The notes: generated by a model from the sequence alone, not told the origin. A stretch of 64,000 nt of DNA from JAPHTQ01 sp050287105 (GCA_050287105.1 JBNKBG010000002.1:1-64000); one strand, 5' to 3'; positions 43,331 to 52,365 are shown, counted from the first letter of the stretch. Numbers and translations: made by a program.

Positions 43331-43363
43331 CGGGGCGAACATGCATTCCACATGTCCGCCCCG
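43331..43363. terminator. hairpin downstream of leuA
   Basis: CGGGGCG..ACATG/CATGT..CGCCCCG imperfect stem with a seven-base loop, 25-57 bp past the leuA stop. No run of U follows on either strand, so it may be a 3'-end stabiliser and not a classical terminator. Confidence 0.4.
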
Positions 43364-43387
43364 ATAATTTACAACCTCTTTGGTTGG

Positions 43388-45058
43388 TTATGCTGCTGAG
43401 ACTTTTTTACCGCTCACCAGGTTCAAAGCCGCAATCACCGCCATCAACGATGCGCTGACCGTATCGTGATCCAGCGCTGCACCGCCGACTCGTTGCCCGT
43501 CGATGTTCAGTTGCACATAGGCAATCGCCTCGGCATCGGTGCCAGCGCCTACGGCGTGCTCGCTGTAGTCAACAACCGAAACATTTTGCCCACAGTGTTT
43601 CTGCCAGGCGTTAATAAACGCCGACATCGCCCCCTCACCCTCGCCGCGTATCACCTGTTCCACATTACCCTCTGTGATACGCGCCTCGATGACGTCACTT
43701 CCCCCGTTACGTTCAAGTTGATAACCATTCAGCCGCGGTGAATCATGCGCGGCGATGAAGTTATCGCGAAACAGTTGATAGATCGTTTCGCCGTTAATTT
43801 CGCCGCCCTGTTTTTCGCTTTCGCGCTGGACGATCTGTGCCAGTTCCACCTGCATCCAGCGCGGCAGCGTCAGGCCGTAATCACGCTCCATGACAAAGGC
43901 GACGCCGCCCTTGCCCGACTGACTGTTGACCCGTACTACTGCCTGGTAGTCGCGCCCCAGATCTTTCGGATCGATCGGCAGGTAGGCGACCTGCCAATGT
44001 TCGTCCGGCTGCTGCTTATGCAGACATTTATGGATCGCATCCTGGTGGCTACCGGAAAACGCGGTATAAACCAGTTCACCGACCCACGGATGGCGCGGGT
44101 GCACTGGCAGCCCGGTACACCGGGTATAGGTATCGATAATTTCATCGGGATTGGAAAGATCCAGTTGCGGATCGATCCCCTGGCTGTAGAGATTCATCGC
44201 CATGGTGATGATGTCCATATTGCCGGTACGCTCGCCGTTGCCGAGCAAGGTGCCCTCGATACGGTCGGCACCGGCCAGCAAACCCAATTCCGCCGCGGCC
44301 ACCGCAGTACCGCGATCGTTATGGGTGTGCAGAGAGACGATAATAGTGTCGCGCTTTGCGACATGGTTGGAGAACCACTCGACCTGATCGGCGAAAACAT
44401 TCGGCGTCGCACTCTCCACCGTGGCAGGCAGGTTGATGATGCACGGCTTCTCCACCGTCGGTTGCCAGACGTCGACCACCGCGTCGACCACTTCGACCGC
44501 GTAATCCATCTCGGTGTTGGAGAACGACTCAGGCGAATACTGGAACACCCATTCGCTTGTGGGAAACTTCGCCGCTTCGCGCTTCACCAACTCGGCACCT
44601 TCAACGGCGATCTGTTTGATCGCCTCGCGGTCTTTGCCGAAGACCCGCTCGCGCTGCACTGTAGAGGTGGAGTTGTAGACGTGGACGATGGCACGGCGCA
44701 CACCCTTCAGCGCCTCGAAGGTGCGCACGATCAGATGCTCACGCGCCTGCACCAGCACCTGAACGGTGACGTCCTCGGGAATTTGGTTTTCTTCGATCAA
44801 CCAACGGGCGAAATCGAACTCGTGCTGACTGGCGGAAGGAAAGCCGATCTCGATCTCCTTGAAACCCAGCTTGACCAGCAGCGCCCACATCGCCTTCTTC
44901 TGCGCCACATTCATCGGCTCCAGCAGTGCCTGGTTACCGTCACGCAGATCGACACTGGCCCAGATCGGTGCCTTGTCGAGGGTACGGTTCGGCCACTGGC
45001 GGTTCGCCATGGGGACGGCCGGGGCGGGACGGTATTTGCGATGGTCAAAAGGTTTCAC
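43388..45058 (-). CDS. leuA: 2-isopropylmalate synthase (LeuA2 type)
   Basis: First committed enzyme of leucine synthesis, joining acetyl-CoA and 2-ketoisovalerate. The GTG at 45058 (MKPFDHRKYRP) has AAGGAG six bases upstream and gives 556 residues, the long LeuA2 form. WASVDLRDGNQALLEPMN starts the TIM barrel, SLHTHNDRGTAVAAAELG carries the metal-binding His pair, and GTLLGNGERTGNMD is the second PF00682 signature. The C-terminal regulatory domain (about 420-550) ends in GGAALDHDTVSASLMAVIAALN, so leucine feedback inhibition is expected. The 141-bp repeat copy 2 sits 19 bp upstream of the start codon. Confidence 0.96.
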   Translation of the reverse strand: MKPFDHRKYRPAPAVPMANRQWPNRTLDKAPIWASVDLRDGNQALLEPMNVAQKKAMWALLVKLGFKEIEIGFPSASQHEFDFARWLIEENQIPEDVTVQVLVQAREHLIVRTFEALKGVRRAIVHVYNSTSTVQRERVFGKDREAIKQIAVEGAELVKREAAKFPTSEWVFQYSPESFSNTEMDYAVEVVDAVVDVWQPTVEKPCIINLPATVESATPNVFADQVEWFSNHVAKRDTIIVSLHTHNDRGTAVAAAELGLLAGADRIEGTLLGNGERTGNMDIITMAMNLYSQGIDPQLDLSNPDEIIDTYTRCTGLPVHPRHPWVGELVYTAFSGSHQDAIHKCLHKQQPDEHWQVAYLPIDPKDLGRDYQAVVRVNSQSGKGGVAFVMERDYGLTLPRWMQVELAQIVQRESEKQGGEINGETIYQLFRDNFIAAHDSPRLNGYQLERNGGSDVIEARITEGNVEQVIRGEGEGAMSAFINAWQKHCGQNVSVVDYSEHAVGAGTDAEAIAYVQLNIDGQRVGGAALDHDTVSASLMAVIAALNLVSGKKVSAA

Positions 45059-45076
45059 GTTCAGCTCCTTACTTAC

Positions 45077-45217
45077 GGGCACCTCTAAAAATCCACTCAA
45101 GCCGCTATTGCTACGTTGGAAAGCGCCTCAAAATGCTCATTTACTCCGTGTAAACTGCGCTTTTTCGTTGCTTTCCGCCTTGCACTCATCGCCTTGATTG
45201 AATTTTTAGAGGCACCC
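45077..45217 (-). repeat. 141-bp dispersed element with terminal inverted repeats, copy 2
   Basis: Inverted copy of the element at 6267-6407, beginning GGGTGCCTCTAAAAATTCAA when read on the minus strand. It is flanked by TTAC on both sides (45073-45076 and 45218-45221), a perfect 4-bp target duplication that argues for transposition. Its inner end is seven bases from the leuA ribosome site, so leuA must be transcribed through it or from within it. Confidence 0.88.
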
Positions 45218-45457
45218 TTACTTTGAATAAGTGTCCGCCGCCATCCGCAGGGATGGACTAGCTGTTCGACCAACACCCTTGTGGGGCAGATGCACAGATG
45301 GCTCTCGTGAAGCGCTCTGGCAGGTCGTGCCGCCATAACGGCGGATAGGGAAAGATTAGTGCAGTGAAGGAGAAATTATCTTGCGAATTCGCCCTACATC
45401 AGGGAGATAGAACAATATTCAGCCCGCATTTCTATATTTAGCGCAATGATATTGCGA
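45218..45457. other. 240-bp gap upstream of the leuA-side repeat
   Basis: No gene or leucine-rich leader peptide was seen. The region probably carries the original leuA promoter, displaced by the repeat, and the 3' end of the ABC-F gene. Confidence 0.3.
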
Positions 45458-47077
45458 CTAACTTCCAGTAGCTGGCATATCGATCACCCTGGATATCCCC
45501 ACCTGCCGCAAAAACCGATCATCGTGGCTGACGACAATTAACGCCCCGTGATAGGCTTGCAGGGCACTTTCCAGCTCTTCGGTCGCGGCCAGATCGAGAT
45601 GGTTGCTCGGCTCATCCAGCAGCAGCAGTTGTGCCGGTTCTGGCCCCAACAACAGACAGGCCAAGGCAAGCCGCACCTGCTCTCCCCCGCTCAGCGCGGC
45701 AACCGGCAAATTTGCCCGCTCGCGCGGTAATCCCATCGCCACCAGCCGCGCATAGTACTCGTGCAACGCCAAACCCGGCGCCAGGTGCTGGAAGTTTTCC
45801 ACCGCATCCTGTTGTAGAGAAAACAGCGAGAGGTGTTGATCTAGACGGGCCAGCGGAACGCGGCTGTAAACCTCGCCACTTTGCGCGGCGAGTTCGCCGC
45901 TCAAAATCCGAAGCAGCGTGCTCTTGCCGCTGCCGTTCGGCCCGCGCAATTCCAGCCGTTCACCCACTGCCAGTTGCAACGAAAACCCTTCGATAAGTGG
46001 CTGCGATTCCTGATAGCGATAACGTACGTTTTCACAGTGCAAGATCGGACGCACACCACCGCTTACGCTTACCCCGGCGACGACAAGTTGCGCACGATTC
46101 GCTTCATCTTTTTTTGCCTCGACATTTGCCAGGCGTTCATTTGCATGACGTAAACGATCTTCCGCCAGATGACGTAGCCGTCCTTGGGTACGTTCACTGC
46201 GCTCTGCCTGCATATCAAGTATTAACGTCGATTGACTGCCACTACGTCTGGCTGCCTTTCCCTTCGATGCACGCCGCTGGTGTTTTTCCAGATTACGCTG
46301 CGCTTCCCGCTGCTGTTGTTGCACACGGCGCTGCTCTATCTCGATGTCTCGCTGCTGCTTTTCCTGAAGTGCTTTGCGTTGTTCGCGATACTCCGCGTAA
46401 CTGCCGCTGAAACTGCGGACTCCCCATAGGCCGAGATCCAGCAGGGTATTCGCTAGTTCGATCAATTGACGGTCGTGACTGATGAGGAGGATGCCGCCGG
46501 GAAAACCGCGTAACAGATCGATGAGTTGGCCACGCCCCTCACGATCCAGATGGTTGCCGGGTTCGTCCAGGATGAGATGATCGGGATCACCATACAACAC
46601 CCGCAACAGCGCCAGGCGCGCAAGCTCTCCGCCGCTCAAGTTATCGATAAAGGAAAATGGCTCAAGGAAGGGTAAACCGACGCTGTTCAGCAACGATGCT
46701 AATCGGGCAGGACGGTCCCAGTTCCCCTCGGCCATTTCGAAATCAGCGTTCTCTCCCTCACCGTTTTCGATACGGCCCAGGGCGGTAAACAGCGAAGCGC
46801 TGTCGAGAAAATCGACCAAAAGAGAACCGCGCTCAGGCCGCACGGTTTGTTGCTGCAAATACCCGATACGTCCGTGACGTTGGATGTTTGTCGAACTCTC
46901 CGCAGGGATAATGCCTGCCAGTTGTGCAGCCAGGGTCGTTTTACCGGCGCCGTTTTCTCCGATTAACGCCGTGATCCCCGGGGCGAGCGAAAGCTCAAGC
47001 CCGCGATACAACTCCCGGCCATTTGGCAGACCATAGTGCAGGTTTGTGGCGACCAGCCACGAATCGTTTCTTGCCAT
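45458..47077 (-). CDS. ABC-F family ATP-binding protein
   Basis: 539 residues with two ABC ATPase domains and no membrane segment, as in ABC-F translation factors. Domain 1 has Walker A GENGAGKTT, signature LSGGELARL and Walker B HLILDEPGNHLD. A charged, basic linker (about residues 230-320, QQQREAQRNLEKHQRRASKGKAARRSG) holds the P-site tRNA interaction region. Domain 2 has GPNGSGKST, LSGGEQVRLAL and LLLLDEPSNHLD. The ATG at 47077 follows GGAGAGGA. It resembles the Uup/YheS-like housekeeping group, but a resistance-type role is not excluded. A separate leader frame overlaps its start. Confidence 0.9.
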   Translation of the reverse strand: MARNDSWLVATNLHYGLPNGRELYRGLELSLAPGITALIGENGAGKTTLAAQLAGIIPAESSTNIQRHGRIGYLQQQTVRPERGSLLVDFLDSASLFTALGRIENGEGENADFEMAEGNWDRPARLASLLNSVGLPFLEPFSFIDNLSGGELARLALLRVLYGDPDHLILDEPGNHLDREGRGQLIDLLRGFPGGILLISHDRQLIELANTLLDLGLWGVRSFSGSYAEYREQRKALQEKQQRDIEIEQRRVQQQQREAQRNLEKHQRRASKGKAARRSGSQSTLILDMQAERSERTQGRLRHLAEDRLRHANERLANVEAKKDEANRAQLVVAGVSVSGGVRPILHCENVRYRYQESQPLIEGFSLQLAVGERLELRGPNGSGKSTLLRILSGELAAQSGEVYSRVPLARLDQHLSLFSLQQDAVENFQHLAPGLALHEYYARLVAMGLPRERANLPVAALSGGEQVRLALACLLLGPEPAQLLLLDEPSNHLDLAATEELESALQAYHGALIVVSHDDRFLRQVGISRVIDMPATGS

Positions 47078-47147
47078 AACCAATCCTCTCCAACCGTGAA
47101 CAGACCTTTGCGATCCAGAAAACTCCGGTAGAGATTGGGTTGTTCAT
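46995..47147 (-). CDS. possible leader ORF overlapping the ABC-F start
   Basis: 50 codons (MNNPISTGVFWIAKVCSRLE and on), starting 70 bp upstream of the ABC-F ATG in the +1 frame and ending inside it. GGAGGG lies seven bases before its ATG, a stronger ribosome site than that of ABC-F itself. Several ABC-F genes are known to be controlled by short upstream frames. Whether this one is translated is unknown. Confidence 0.35.
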   Translation of the reverse strand: MNNPISTGVFWIAKVCSRLERIGYGKKRFVAGRHKPALWSAKWPGVVSRA

Positions 47148-47299
47148 GGCGGGACCCTCCTCTGGGTCGAGTGGTTATGACAGGTGCTACTCTAGCGCCA
47201 ATGATGGATATAAAACAGTAATTGGCGTTTATTTGGCATAATATTTCCAAACATCGGCCAGACACACTAGATTATTCCAAAATACTGAAGGAAAGACCT

Positions 47300-47761
47300 A
47301 TGGAACTCGACCGCTACGACCGCCGCATTCTGGAAGAGTTGCAAAAAGACGGCCGCATCAGCAATCAGGAGCTGGCTGAGCGCATCGGCCTCTCACCCTC
47401 TCCCTGCCTGCGGCGGGTCCGGGCACTGGAGGAATCGGGACTGATCAGCGGCTACCGCGCCCTGCTGGACGCCAAGAAACTGGGGCTGGACCTGACGGCG
47501 CTGATCCACATCTCCATGGACCGCCACACCCCGGAACGTTTTACCAACTTCGAGAACCGGATCGCCGAGCTACCTGAAGTGCTCGAGTGCCTGCTGATCA
47601 CCGGTCAGGATGCCGACTACCAGATCAAGGTGGTGGTGAAGGATATGGATGCCTTTCAGGTGTTGCTGCTGGAGAAGATCACCCGCATCGAAGGGGTCAG
47701 CGGGGTTCACTCCAGCTTCGTCCTGCGCCGGGTGGTCGATAAAACGGCTTTGCCGGTTTAA
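47300..47761 (+). CDS. Lrp/AsnC family transcriptional regulator
   Basis: 153 residues. The N-terminal winged helix-turn-helix is MELDRYDRRILEELQKDGRISNQELAERIGLSPSPCLRRVRALEESGLI, and a RAM-type ligand-binding domain (about 70-145) reads LTALIHISMDRHTPERF and EVLECLLITGQDADYQIKVVVKDMDAF. GAAGGAAAG precedes the ATG at 47300. The length and motifs are typical of Lrp-like regulators of amino-acid metabolism. It is divergent from the ABC-F gene, and the 150-bp space between them may be its target. Confidence 0.92.
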   Translation: MELDRYDRRILEELQKDGRISNQELAERIGLSPSPCLRRVRALEESGLISGYRALLDAKKLGLDLTALIHISMDRHTPERFTNFENRIAELPEVLECLLITGQDADYQIKVVVKDMDAFQVLLLEKITRIEGVSGVHSSFVLRRVVDKTALPV

Positions 47762-47770
47762 AAGAATTTC

Positions 47771-47843
47771 ACCGCAGAGGCGCAAAGATCGCAGAGGAAA
47801 ACTACATCAGGATTTGTCTTTGCGCCCTTTGCGTCTTTGCGGT
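47771..47843. repeat. intergenic palindromic repeat (CGCAAAG type)
   Basis: ACCGCAGAGGCGCAAAGA at 47771-47788 is answered by TCTTTGCGCCC...TTTGCGTCTTTGCGGT ending at 47843, forming an imperfect inverted repeat. Sequences like this are common in intergenic DNA of many proteobacteria and often lie between convergent genes, as here between lrp and the permease gene. Confidence 0.6.
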
Positions 47844-47853
47844 AAACCGCTTT

Positions 47854-49059
47854 TCATTCATGCCTTAACGCATCAATGGGATCGAGCCTTGCCGCCTTAC
47901 GCGCCGGGAAGTATCCAAACGCCACGCCGATAGCCATGGAGAAGAGGAAAGCGAATAGCATCATCCCCGGTTCCACCACAAACGGCATGCCCAGTGCTTT
48001 GGAAACAAACCAGGTGATGGTCACTGCCAGCAGGATACCGAACAGGCCGCCGAAGGAGGAGAGCGCTACCGCCTCGACCAGGAACTGGGTTAGTACATCT
48101 CTTTCCAGCGCACCGATGGCGAGACGAATACCGATCTCGCGGGTCCGCTCGGTCACCGATACCAACATGATATTCATGATGCCGATCCCANNNNNNNNNN
48201 NNNNNNNNNNNNNNNNNNNNNNNNNNNNNNNNNNNNNNNNNNNNNNNNNNNNNNNNNNNNNNNNNNNNNNNNNNNNNNNNNNNNNNNNNNNNNNNNNNNN
48301 NNNNNNNNNNNNNNNNNNNNNNNNNNNNNNNNNNNNNNNNNNNNNNNNNNNNNNNNNNNNNNNNNNNNNNNNNNNNNNNNNNNNNNNNNNNNNNNNNNNN
48401 NNNNNNNNNNNNNNNNNNNNNNNNNNNNNNNNNNNNNNNNNNNNNNNNNNNNNNNNNNNNNNNNNNNNNNNNNNNGAACCGCCCATCGATTGGCCTTTGC
48501 TGTGCAACAGACCGATCACTTCGCAGGAGACTTTTTTCAGGCGGATCTTGCCGCCGATAGGATCCTGCGCACCGAACAGTTTTTCCCGCACCGTTTCACC
48601 GATCACGCAGACGCCCATGCCACCGCGCAATTCGCTGCCGGTAAAAAAGCGGCCCGTCTCCAGTTCCCAGTTGCCAACGGTGAAGTAACGATTGTCGCTA
48701 CCGGTGACATTGGTGGTCCAGTTTTCGTTACCGTAGATCACCACCATCGCCTGCGATGCGGTCGGTGCTACTTCGGCCACGCCTGGCACTTCACGGGCGA
48801 TCGCTTCGACGTCAGCCAGCTCAAACGGCGGCGCCTTGGTACGTTGACCGTGACCGAGACGTTGGCCGACGGTAACGAACAACAGGTTGCTGCCAAGACT
48901 CTGGATCTGCTGTTTCACCTGCAACGTGGCGCCACTGCCGAGGTTGACCATGATGATCACCGAGGCTACGCCGATGACGATGCCGAGAGTGGTGAGGAAA
49001 GAACGCAACACGTTGCGCCGTATGGAGCGCATCGCCAGCAACAGGGCATTCCACAACAT
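47854..49059 (-). CDS. MacB-type ABC transporter permease (contains assembly gap)
   Basis: FtsX-like permease of a macrolide/peptide efflux-type ABC transporter. The N-terminal span and MacB_PCD domain are visible (ALLLAMRSIRRNVLRSFLTTLGIVIGVASVIIMVNLG, then VEAIAREVPGVAEVAPTASQ). The C-terminal FtsX part follows the gap (GIGIMNIMLVSVTERTREIGIRLAIGAL, then FGYFPARKAARLDPIDALRHE). Unknown bases at 48191-48475 remove about 95 residues from the middle; the frame is consistent across it if the gap size is right. Full length would be about 401. It starts on the stop of the ATPase gene. Confidence 0.88.
   Translation of the reverse strand: MLWNALLLAMRSIRRNVLRSFLTTLGIVIGVASVIIMVNLGSGATLQVKQQIQSLGSNLLFVTVGQRLGHGQRTKAPPFELADVEAIAREVPGVAEVAPTASQAMVVIYGNENWTTNVTGSDNRYFTVGNWELETGRFFTGSELRGGMGVCVIGETVREKLFGAQDPIGGKIRLKKVSCEVIGLLHSKGQSMGGXXXXXXXXXXXXXXXXXXXXXXXXXXXXXXXXXXXXXXXXXXXXXXXXXXXXXXXXXXXXXXXXXXXXXXXXXXXXXXXXXXXXXXXXXXXXXXXXGIGIMNIMLVSVTERTREIGIRLAIGALERDVLTQFLVEAVALSSFGGLFGILLAVTITWFVSKALGMPFVVEPGMMLFAFLFSMAIGVAFGYFPARKAARLDPIDALRHE
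48191..48475. other. run of 285 unknown bases (assembly gap)
   Basis: Scaffold gap inside the permease gene. The length is a multiple of three and keeps the frame, which suggests that the estimated size is close to correct. Confidence 0.99.
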
Positions 49060-49760
49060 CAGTGCGCCCCTCCCTGCTGTTTGTCTTCCGCCACGCGACC
49101 GTCACGGAAATTGATCACGCGCTGGGCATAGTCGGCGATCTCCGCTTCGTGGGTCACCATGACGATGGTGATACCGAGTTCGCGATTGAAGCTGGTAAGC
49201 AGCTCCATGATCTCGTGACTGCGTGCGGTGTCGAGGTTGCCGGTCGGCTCATCGGCCAGCAGCACCGCGGGACGGGTGACGATGGCACGGGCGATGGCAA
49301 CGCGCTGTTGCTGTCCGCCTGAAAGTTCACCGCGGGTGTGATCTTCCCAGCCCTTCAAGCCCACCTGCTCCAGCGCCTCAGCGCTCAACCGATGGCGCTC
49401 TTCGGCGGGCATACCGCGATAGATCAACGGCAGCTCCACATTCTCCTGCGCCGAGGTACGGTTAAGCAGGTTAAAACCCTGAAAGACAAAACCGAGATAG
49501 TTGCGCCGCAATAGCGCACGTTGATCGTTACTGAGGCTGCCGACATCGACACCCTGAAAACGAAACTGACCGCCCGTTGGAGTATCGAGACAGCCGATGA
49601 TATTCATGCAGGTCGATTTGCCGGAACCGCTCGGCCCCATCACCGCCACGAACTCGCCCTGTGCGATGGAGAGATCGATGCCGTCGAGGGCACGCATCGC
49701 TGCCTGCCCCTTACCGTAGATCTTGGTCACCGCCTCCAGTTCGATCAGCGCCGCGCTCAT
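49059..49760 (-). CDS. MacB/LolD-type ABC transporter ATP-binding protein
   Basis: 233 residues. Walker A GPSGSGKST (near residue 42), Q-loop FVFQGFNLLNRTSA, signature LSGGQQQRVAIARAI (near 145), Walker B VLLADEPTGNLD and the H-loop VTHEAEIA. The LNRTSAQENVELPLIYRG segment is typical of the MacB/LolD/FtsE group. In E. coli MacB the ATPase and permease are fused, while here they are separate genes that share a base. It overlaps macA by four bases. Confidence 0.93.
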   Translation of the reverse strand: MSAALIELEAVTKIYGKGQAAMRALDGIDLSIAQGEFVAVMGPSGSGKSTCMNIIGCLDTPTGGQFRFQGVDVGSLSNDQRALLRRNYLGFVFQGFNLLNRTSAQENVELPLIYRGMPAEERHRLSAEALEQVGLKGWEDHTRGELSGGQQQRVAIARAIVTRPAVLLADEPTGNLDTARSHEIMELLTSFNRELGITIVMVTHEAEIADYAQRVINFRDGRVAEDKQQGGAH

Positions 49761-51028
49761 TTTCCGCCCATCACACTGTCGGTGATCACCGCCATGCCCG
49801 GCTCCAGTCCGTCGACGACTTCGGTCATGATGCCGTTACTGTCACCGATGTTGATCGTCGCTTCCTCCGGCTTGCCGTCACGCAACAACCAGACCTTACG
49901 TTCGCGGCTGTTCTCGACAACCACCTTCTTGCTACTACTCTCGCGGGGCATGCGCGGGGGACGGAACATACGGCTGAACAGTGTGCCACCGCTTTTGCTT
50001 TTCTGGCTTGTGACGGGAGGGCTGTAACGGAATACGCTATTGGGCACCAACACCATATCCTTCATCTGGCGAATGCGAATGTCGGCAGTGGCGGTCATAC
50101 CCGGCAACAGCAGTTGCTCCGGATTATCCACCGCCAACACCGTTTCGTAGGTGACCACGCCATCGACGGTTTGCGGTGCATGGCGTATCTGGGTGATGGT
50201 GGCGACAAAGTGGCGATCCGGATAGGCATCGACATTGAACTTCGCCTCCATCCCTTCACGAATACGACCGATATCCGCTTCGTCGATGGCGACCAGCAGT
50301 TCCATTTTCTTCAGGTCTTCCGCCAGGGTGAAGAGTTCCGGTGTCTGCAACGATGCAGCAACGGTTTGGCCCGCTTCGACCTTGCGGTCCAGCACGATGC
50401 CTTTGATCGGCGAACGGATGGTCGCCTTCTGCAGGTTGGTTTCGAATCCCTCCAGTGCCGCTTTCGCCGACGCCACCTTGGCGCGTGCACTGGCGACCGC
50501 AGCGACAGCACGGGCATGCGCCGCCTCGGCGATATCGACATCGTTGGCGGAGCACATCTTGCTCTTGGCCAGCTCCTTGCAGCGTCTGGCCTTGACCCTG
50601 GTCTCCTGCTCAGTGGCACGCGCCTCCTGCACCATCGCTTCTGCCTGTTGCAGCGCAGCCTTGCCCTCGGCGATGCGACTATCCAGTGCCGTGGTATCGA
50701 GCCGCGCCAGCACCTGATCCTTCTCCACCGTATCGTTGAAATCGACTTCGACGCTAGCAAGGGTGCCTGAAAGCTCTGTCCCTACATCCACCTGACTGAC
50801 CGGTTGCAGGGTGCCGGTCGTCGTCACGTTGATAATCAATTCGCCGCGCCTAACCTCGGCGGTTTTATAACTGACGTTACCGTTGCCGCCGGAAAAGAGC
50901 AGGTTGTATAGCACTACCATGATCAGCAGTGCCGCTACGGCGCTGCCCCATATCTGCCAGCGAGGCCGTGTCTTGCCCTGCCTGTCCAGCATCAGGGTTT
51001 TGCGTATTGCGTTTTCACTCTTTTCCAT
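49757..51028 (-). CDS. MacA-type periplasmic adaptor (membrane fusion) protein
   Basis: 423 residues. An N-terminal membrane anchor (about residues 20-45, IWGSAVAALLIMVVLYNLLFSGG) precedes a barrel-sandwich/lipoyl part (VSQVDVGTELSGTLASVEVDFNDTVEKDQVLARLD). A long alpha-hairpin coiled coil (about 95-180) and a beta-barrel domain with IRSPIKGIVLDRKVEAGQTVAASLQTP follow. It links the inner-membrane ABC pair to an outer-membrane TolC-type channel that is not encoded here. The ATG at 51028 is chosen over a GTG five codons upstream, and neither has a strong ribosome site. Confidence 0.9.
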   Translation of the reverse strand: MEKSENAIRKTLMLDRQGKTRPRWQIWGSAVAALLIMVVLYNLLFSGGNGNVSYKTAEVRRGELIINVTTTGTLQPVSQVDVGTELSGTLASVEVDFNDTVEKDQVLARLDTTALDSRIAEGKAALQQAEAMVQEARATEQETRVKARRCKELAKSKMCSANDVDIAEAAHARAVAAVASARAKVASAKAALEGFETNLQKATIRSPIKGIVLDRKVEAGQTVAASLQTPELFTLAEDLKKMELLVAIDEADIGRIREGMEAKFNVDAYPDRHFVATITQIRHAPQTVDGVVTYETVLAVDNPEQLLLPGMTATADIRIRQMKDMVLVPNSVFRYSPPVTSQKSKSGGTLFSRMFRPPRMPRESSSKKVVVENSRERKVWLLRDGKPEEATINIGDSNGIMTEVVDGLEPGMAVITDSVMGGK

Positions 51029-51054
51029 TGCTACCACATCCACTTAATTTCAGC

Positions 51055-52365
51055 TTATTCATTCATCGGCAGACGTAATTCAACACACAGCCCACCACCT
51101 TCACCATTGCACGCATCGACCTGACCCTTATAGGCCAGGATCACCTTGCCAGTGATCGCCAGACCCAGGCCGTAGCCGCCACTATCACGATCACGCGCCT
51201 CACCCACCCGGGTGAACGGTTCGAACATGCGCTTCAACTCAGACTCTGGTACCCCTGCACCGTGATCGCAAACCTCGATCACCGCCTCATTAGCGATCGT
51301 TTTCAACGACACCTTCACGGTCGTCGCTTCTGCGGTGTAACGTGCTGCATTCCGCACCACATTTTCAATGGCAGCACGCAGCAGTACCGGATCACCTTTA
51401 ACTGTCGCCTGCTGTTCAACACGCAACACCACACTGCGCTGATGGGCACGTGCCTCAAAATCGGCATCGTTGACGATCTCCTCCAGCAACGTTTCCAGCA
51501 AAACAGGCTTTTTCTCCAGTGTGGACTGACCCGACTCGAGCCGTGCCAGTGAAAGCAGATTGGCGATCAGTCGCTCCAGTTCATCCGCCTCCTTCTCCAC
51601 CCGTTGCAGGTTGCGAGAGGCTGAGCCTTCTTTCTCCGCCAGTTCCAGCGCAATACGCAGACGTGCCAGCGGTGAACGCAATTCGTGCGAGACATCGCGC
51701 AGCAGTTGCCGCTGACTCTCCAGCATCTCGCGCAGGCGCTCGGCCATAATGTCGAAGTCACGACCCAAGGCACCGACCTCACCACCACCGCTGCCACCGA
51801 CCCGTACCGTGAGATCGCCCTCGGCCAGGGTCTGTGCAGCGTGACGTAGACGGCGCACCGGACGACTGAGGAGATTGGCCAGGCCATAGCTGACAAATCC
51901 GGTTATCAACAGTGCCAGCAGGGCGCGTACCCAGGGTGGTACGCTGTGCAGGTGACCGGGGTCGACCATGGTGGCAAGATAGAGGTCGTCCTCACCGGGG
52001 ATCTGCGCCAGCACCAGATAGTGGCCAAAACGGAGACGATGAACGCCCGGCTCCATCGGCGAACGCCGCAACTCTTCCAGCAGATTGGGCGGCAGGTGTT
52101 TGTGCAATAGCGGCTTGCCGTGATCGTCCAGCAGCAACACCGGTCGACCCTCTTCCCGGCGTATACCACGCAGCCAGCGCTCCAGCGACTCCTCTTCCAT
52201 ATTCTGCAGCAGCGTGCCGGCAGTCTCCGCGTGGGCGTTAAGCCACTGCTCGGTATGCTCTACTTCACGTCCACCCAACGAACGTTCGCCCAGATACATA
52301 ACTCCACCGAGCAGGATCATGCTCAGCCAGAAGGCGATGAAGATCTTACCGAAGAGGGAGTCCAT
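51055..52365 (-). CDS. CpxA-like sensor histidine kinase
   Basis: 436 residues. Span 1 is at about 8-25, followed by a periplasmic sensor region (about 26-145), span 2 at about 147-165, a HAMP domain (LSRPVRRLRHAAQTLAEGDLTVRV), and the phospho-acceptor His227 in LLRDVSHELRSPLARL. The ATPase domain has ENVVRNAARYT (N box), EVCDHGAGVPE (G1) and GGYGLGLAITGKVI (G2). Position and domain order resemble CpxA, which senses envelope stress. It shares a base with the regulator gene upstream and is followed by the macA-type gene 27 bp on. Confidence 0.92.
   Translation of the reverse strand: MDSLFGKIFIAFWLSMILLGGVMYLGERSLGGREVEHTEQWLNAHAETAGTLLQNMEEESLERWLRGIRREEGRPVLLLDDHGKPLLHKHLPPNLLEELRRSPMEPGVHRLRFGHYLVLAQIPGEDDLYLATMVDPGHLHSVPPWVRALLALLITGFVSYGLANLLSRPVRRLRHAAQTLAEGDLTVRVGGSGGGEVGALGRDFDIMAERLREMLESQRQLLRDVSHELRSPLARLRIALELAEKEGSASRNLQRVEKEADELERLIANLLSLARLESGQSTLEKKPVLLETLLEEIVNDADFEARAHQRSVVLRVEQQATVKGDPVLLRAAIENVVRNAARYTAEATTVKVSLKTIANEAVIEVCDHGAGVPESELKRMFEPFTRVGEARDRDSGGYGLGLAITGKVILAYKGQVDACNGEGGGLCVELRLPMNE

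Noticed and set aside
43745..45088. 447-codon plus-strand open frame across leuA
   Set aside because: Antisense shadow of leuA with no ribosome site or recognisable domain.
45097..45336. Short frame containing SIKAMSARRKATKKRS, also present at 6187-6387
   Set aside because: The shared peptide comes from the 141-bp repeat, whose two copies make the same frame; the sequence is a mobile repeat and not a gene family.
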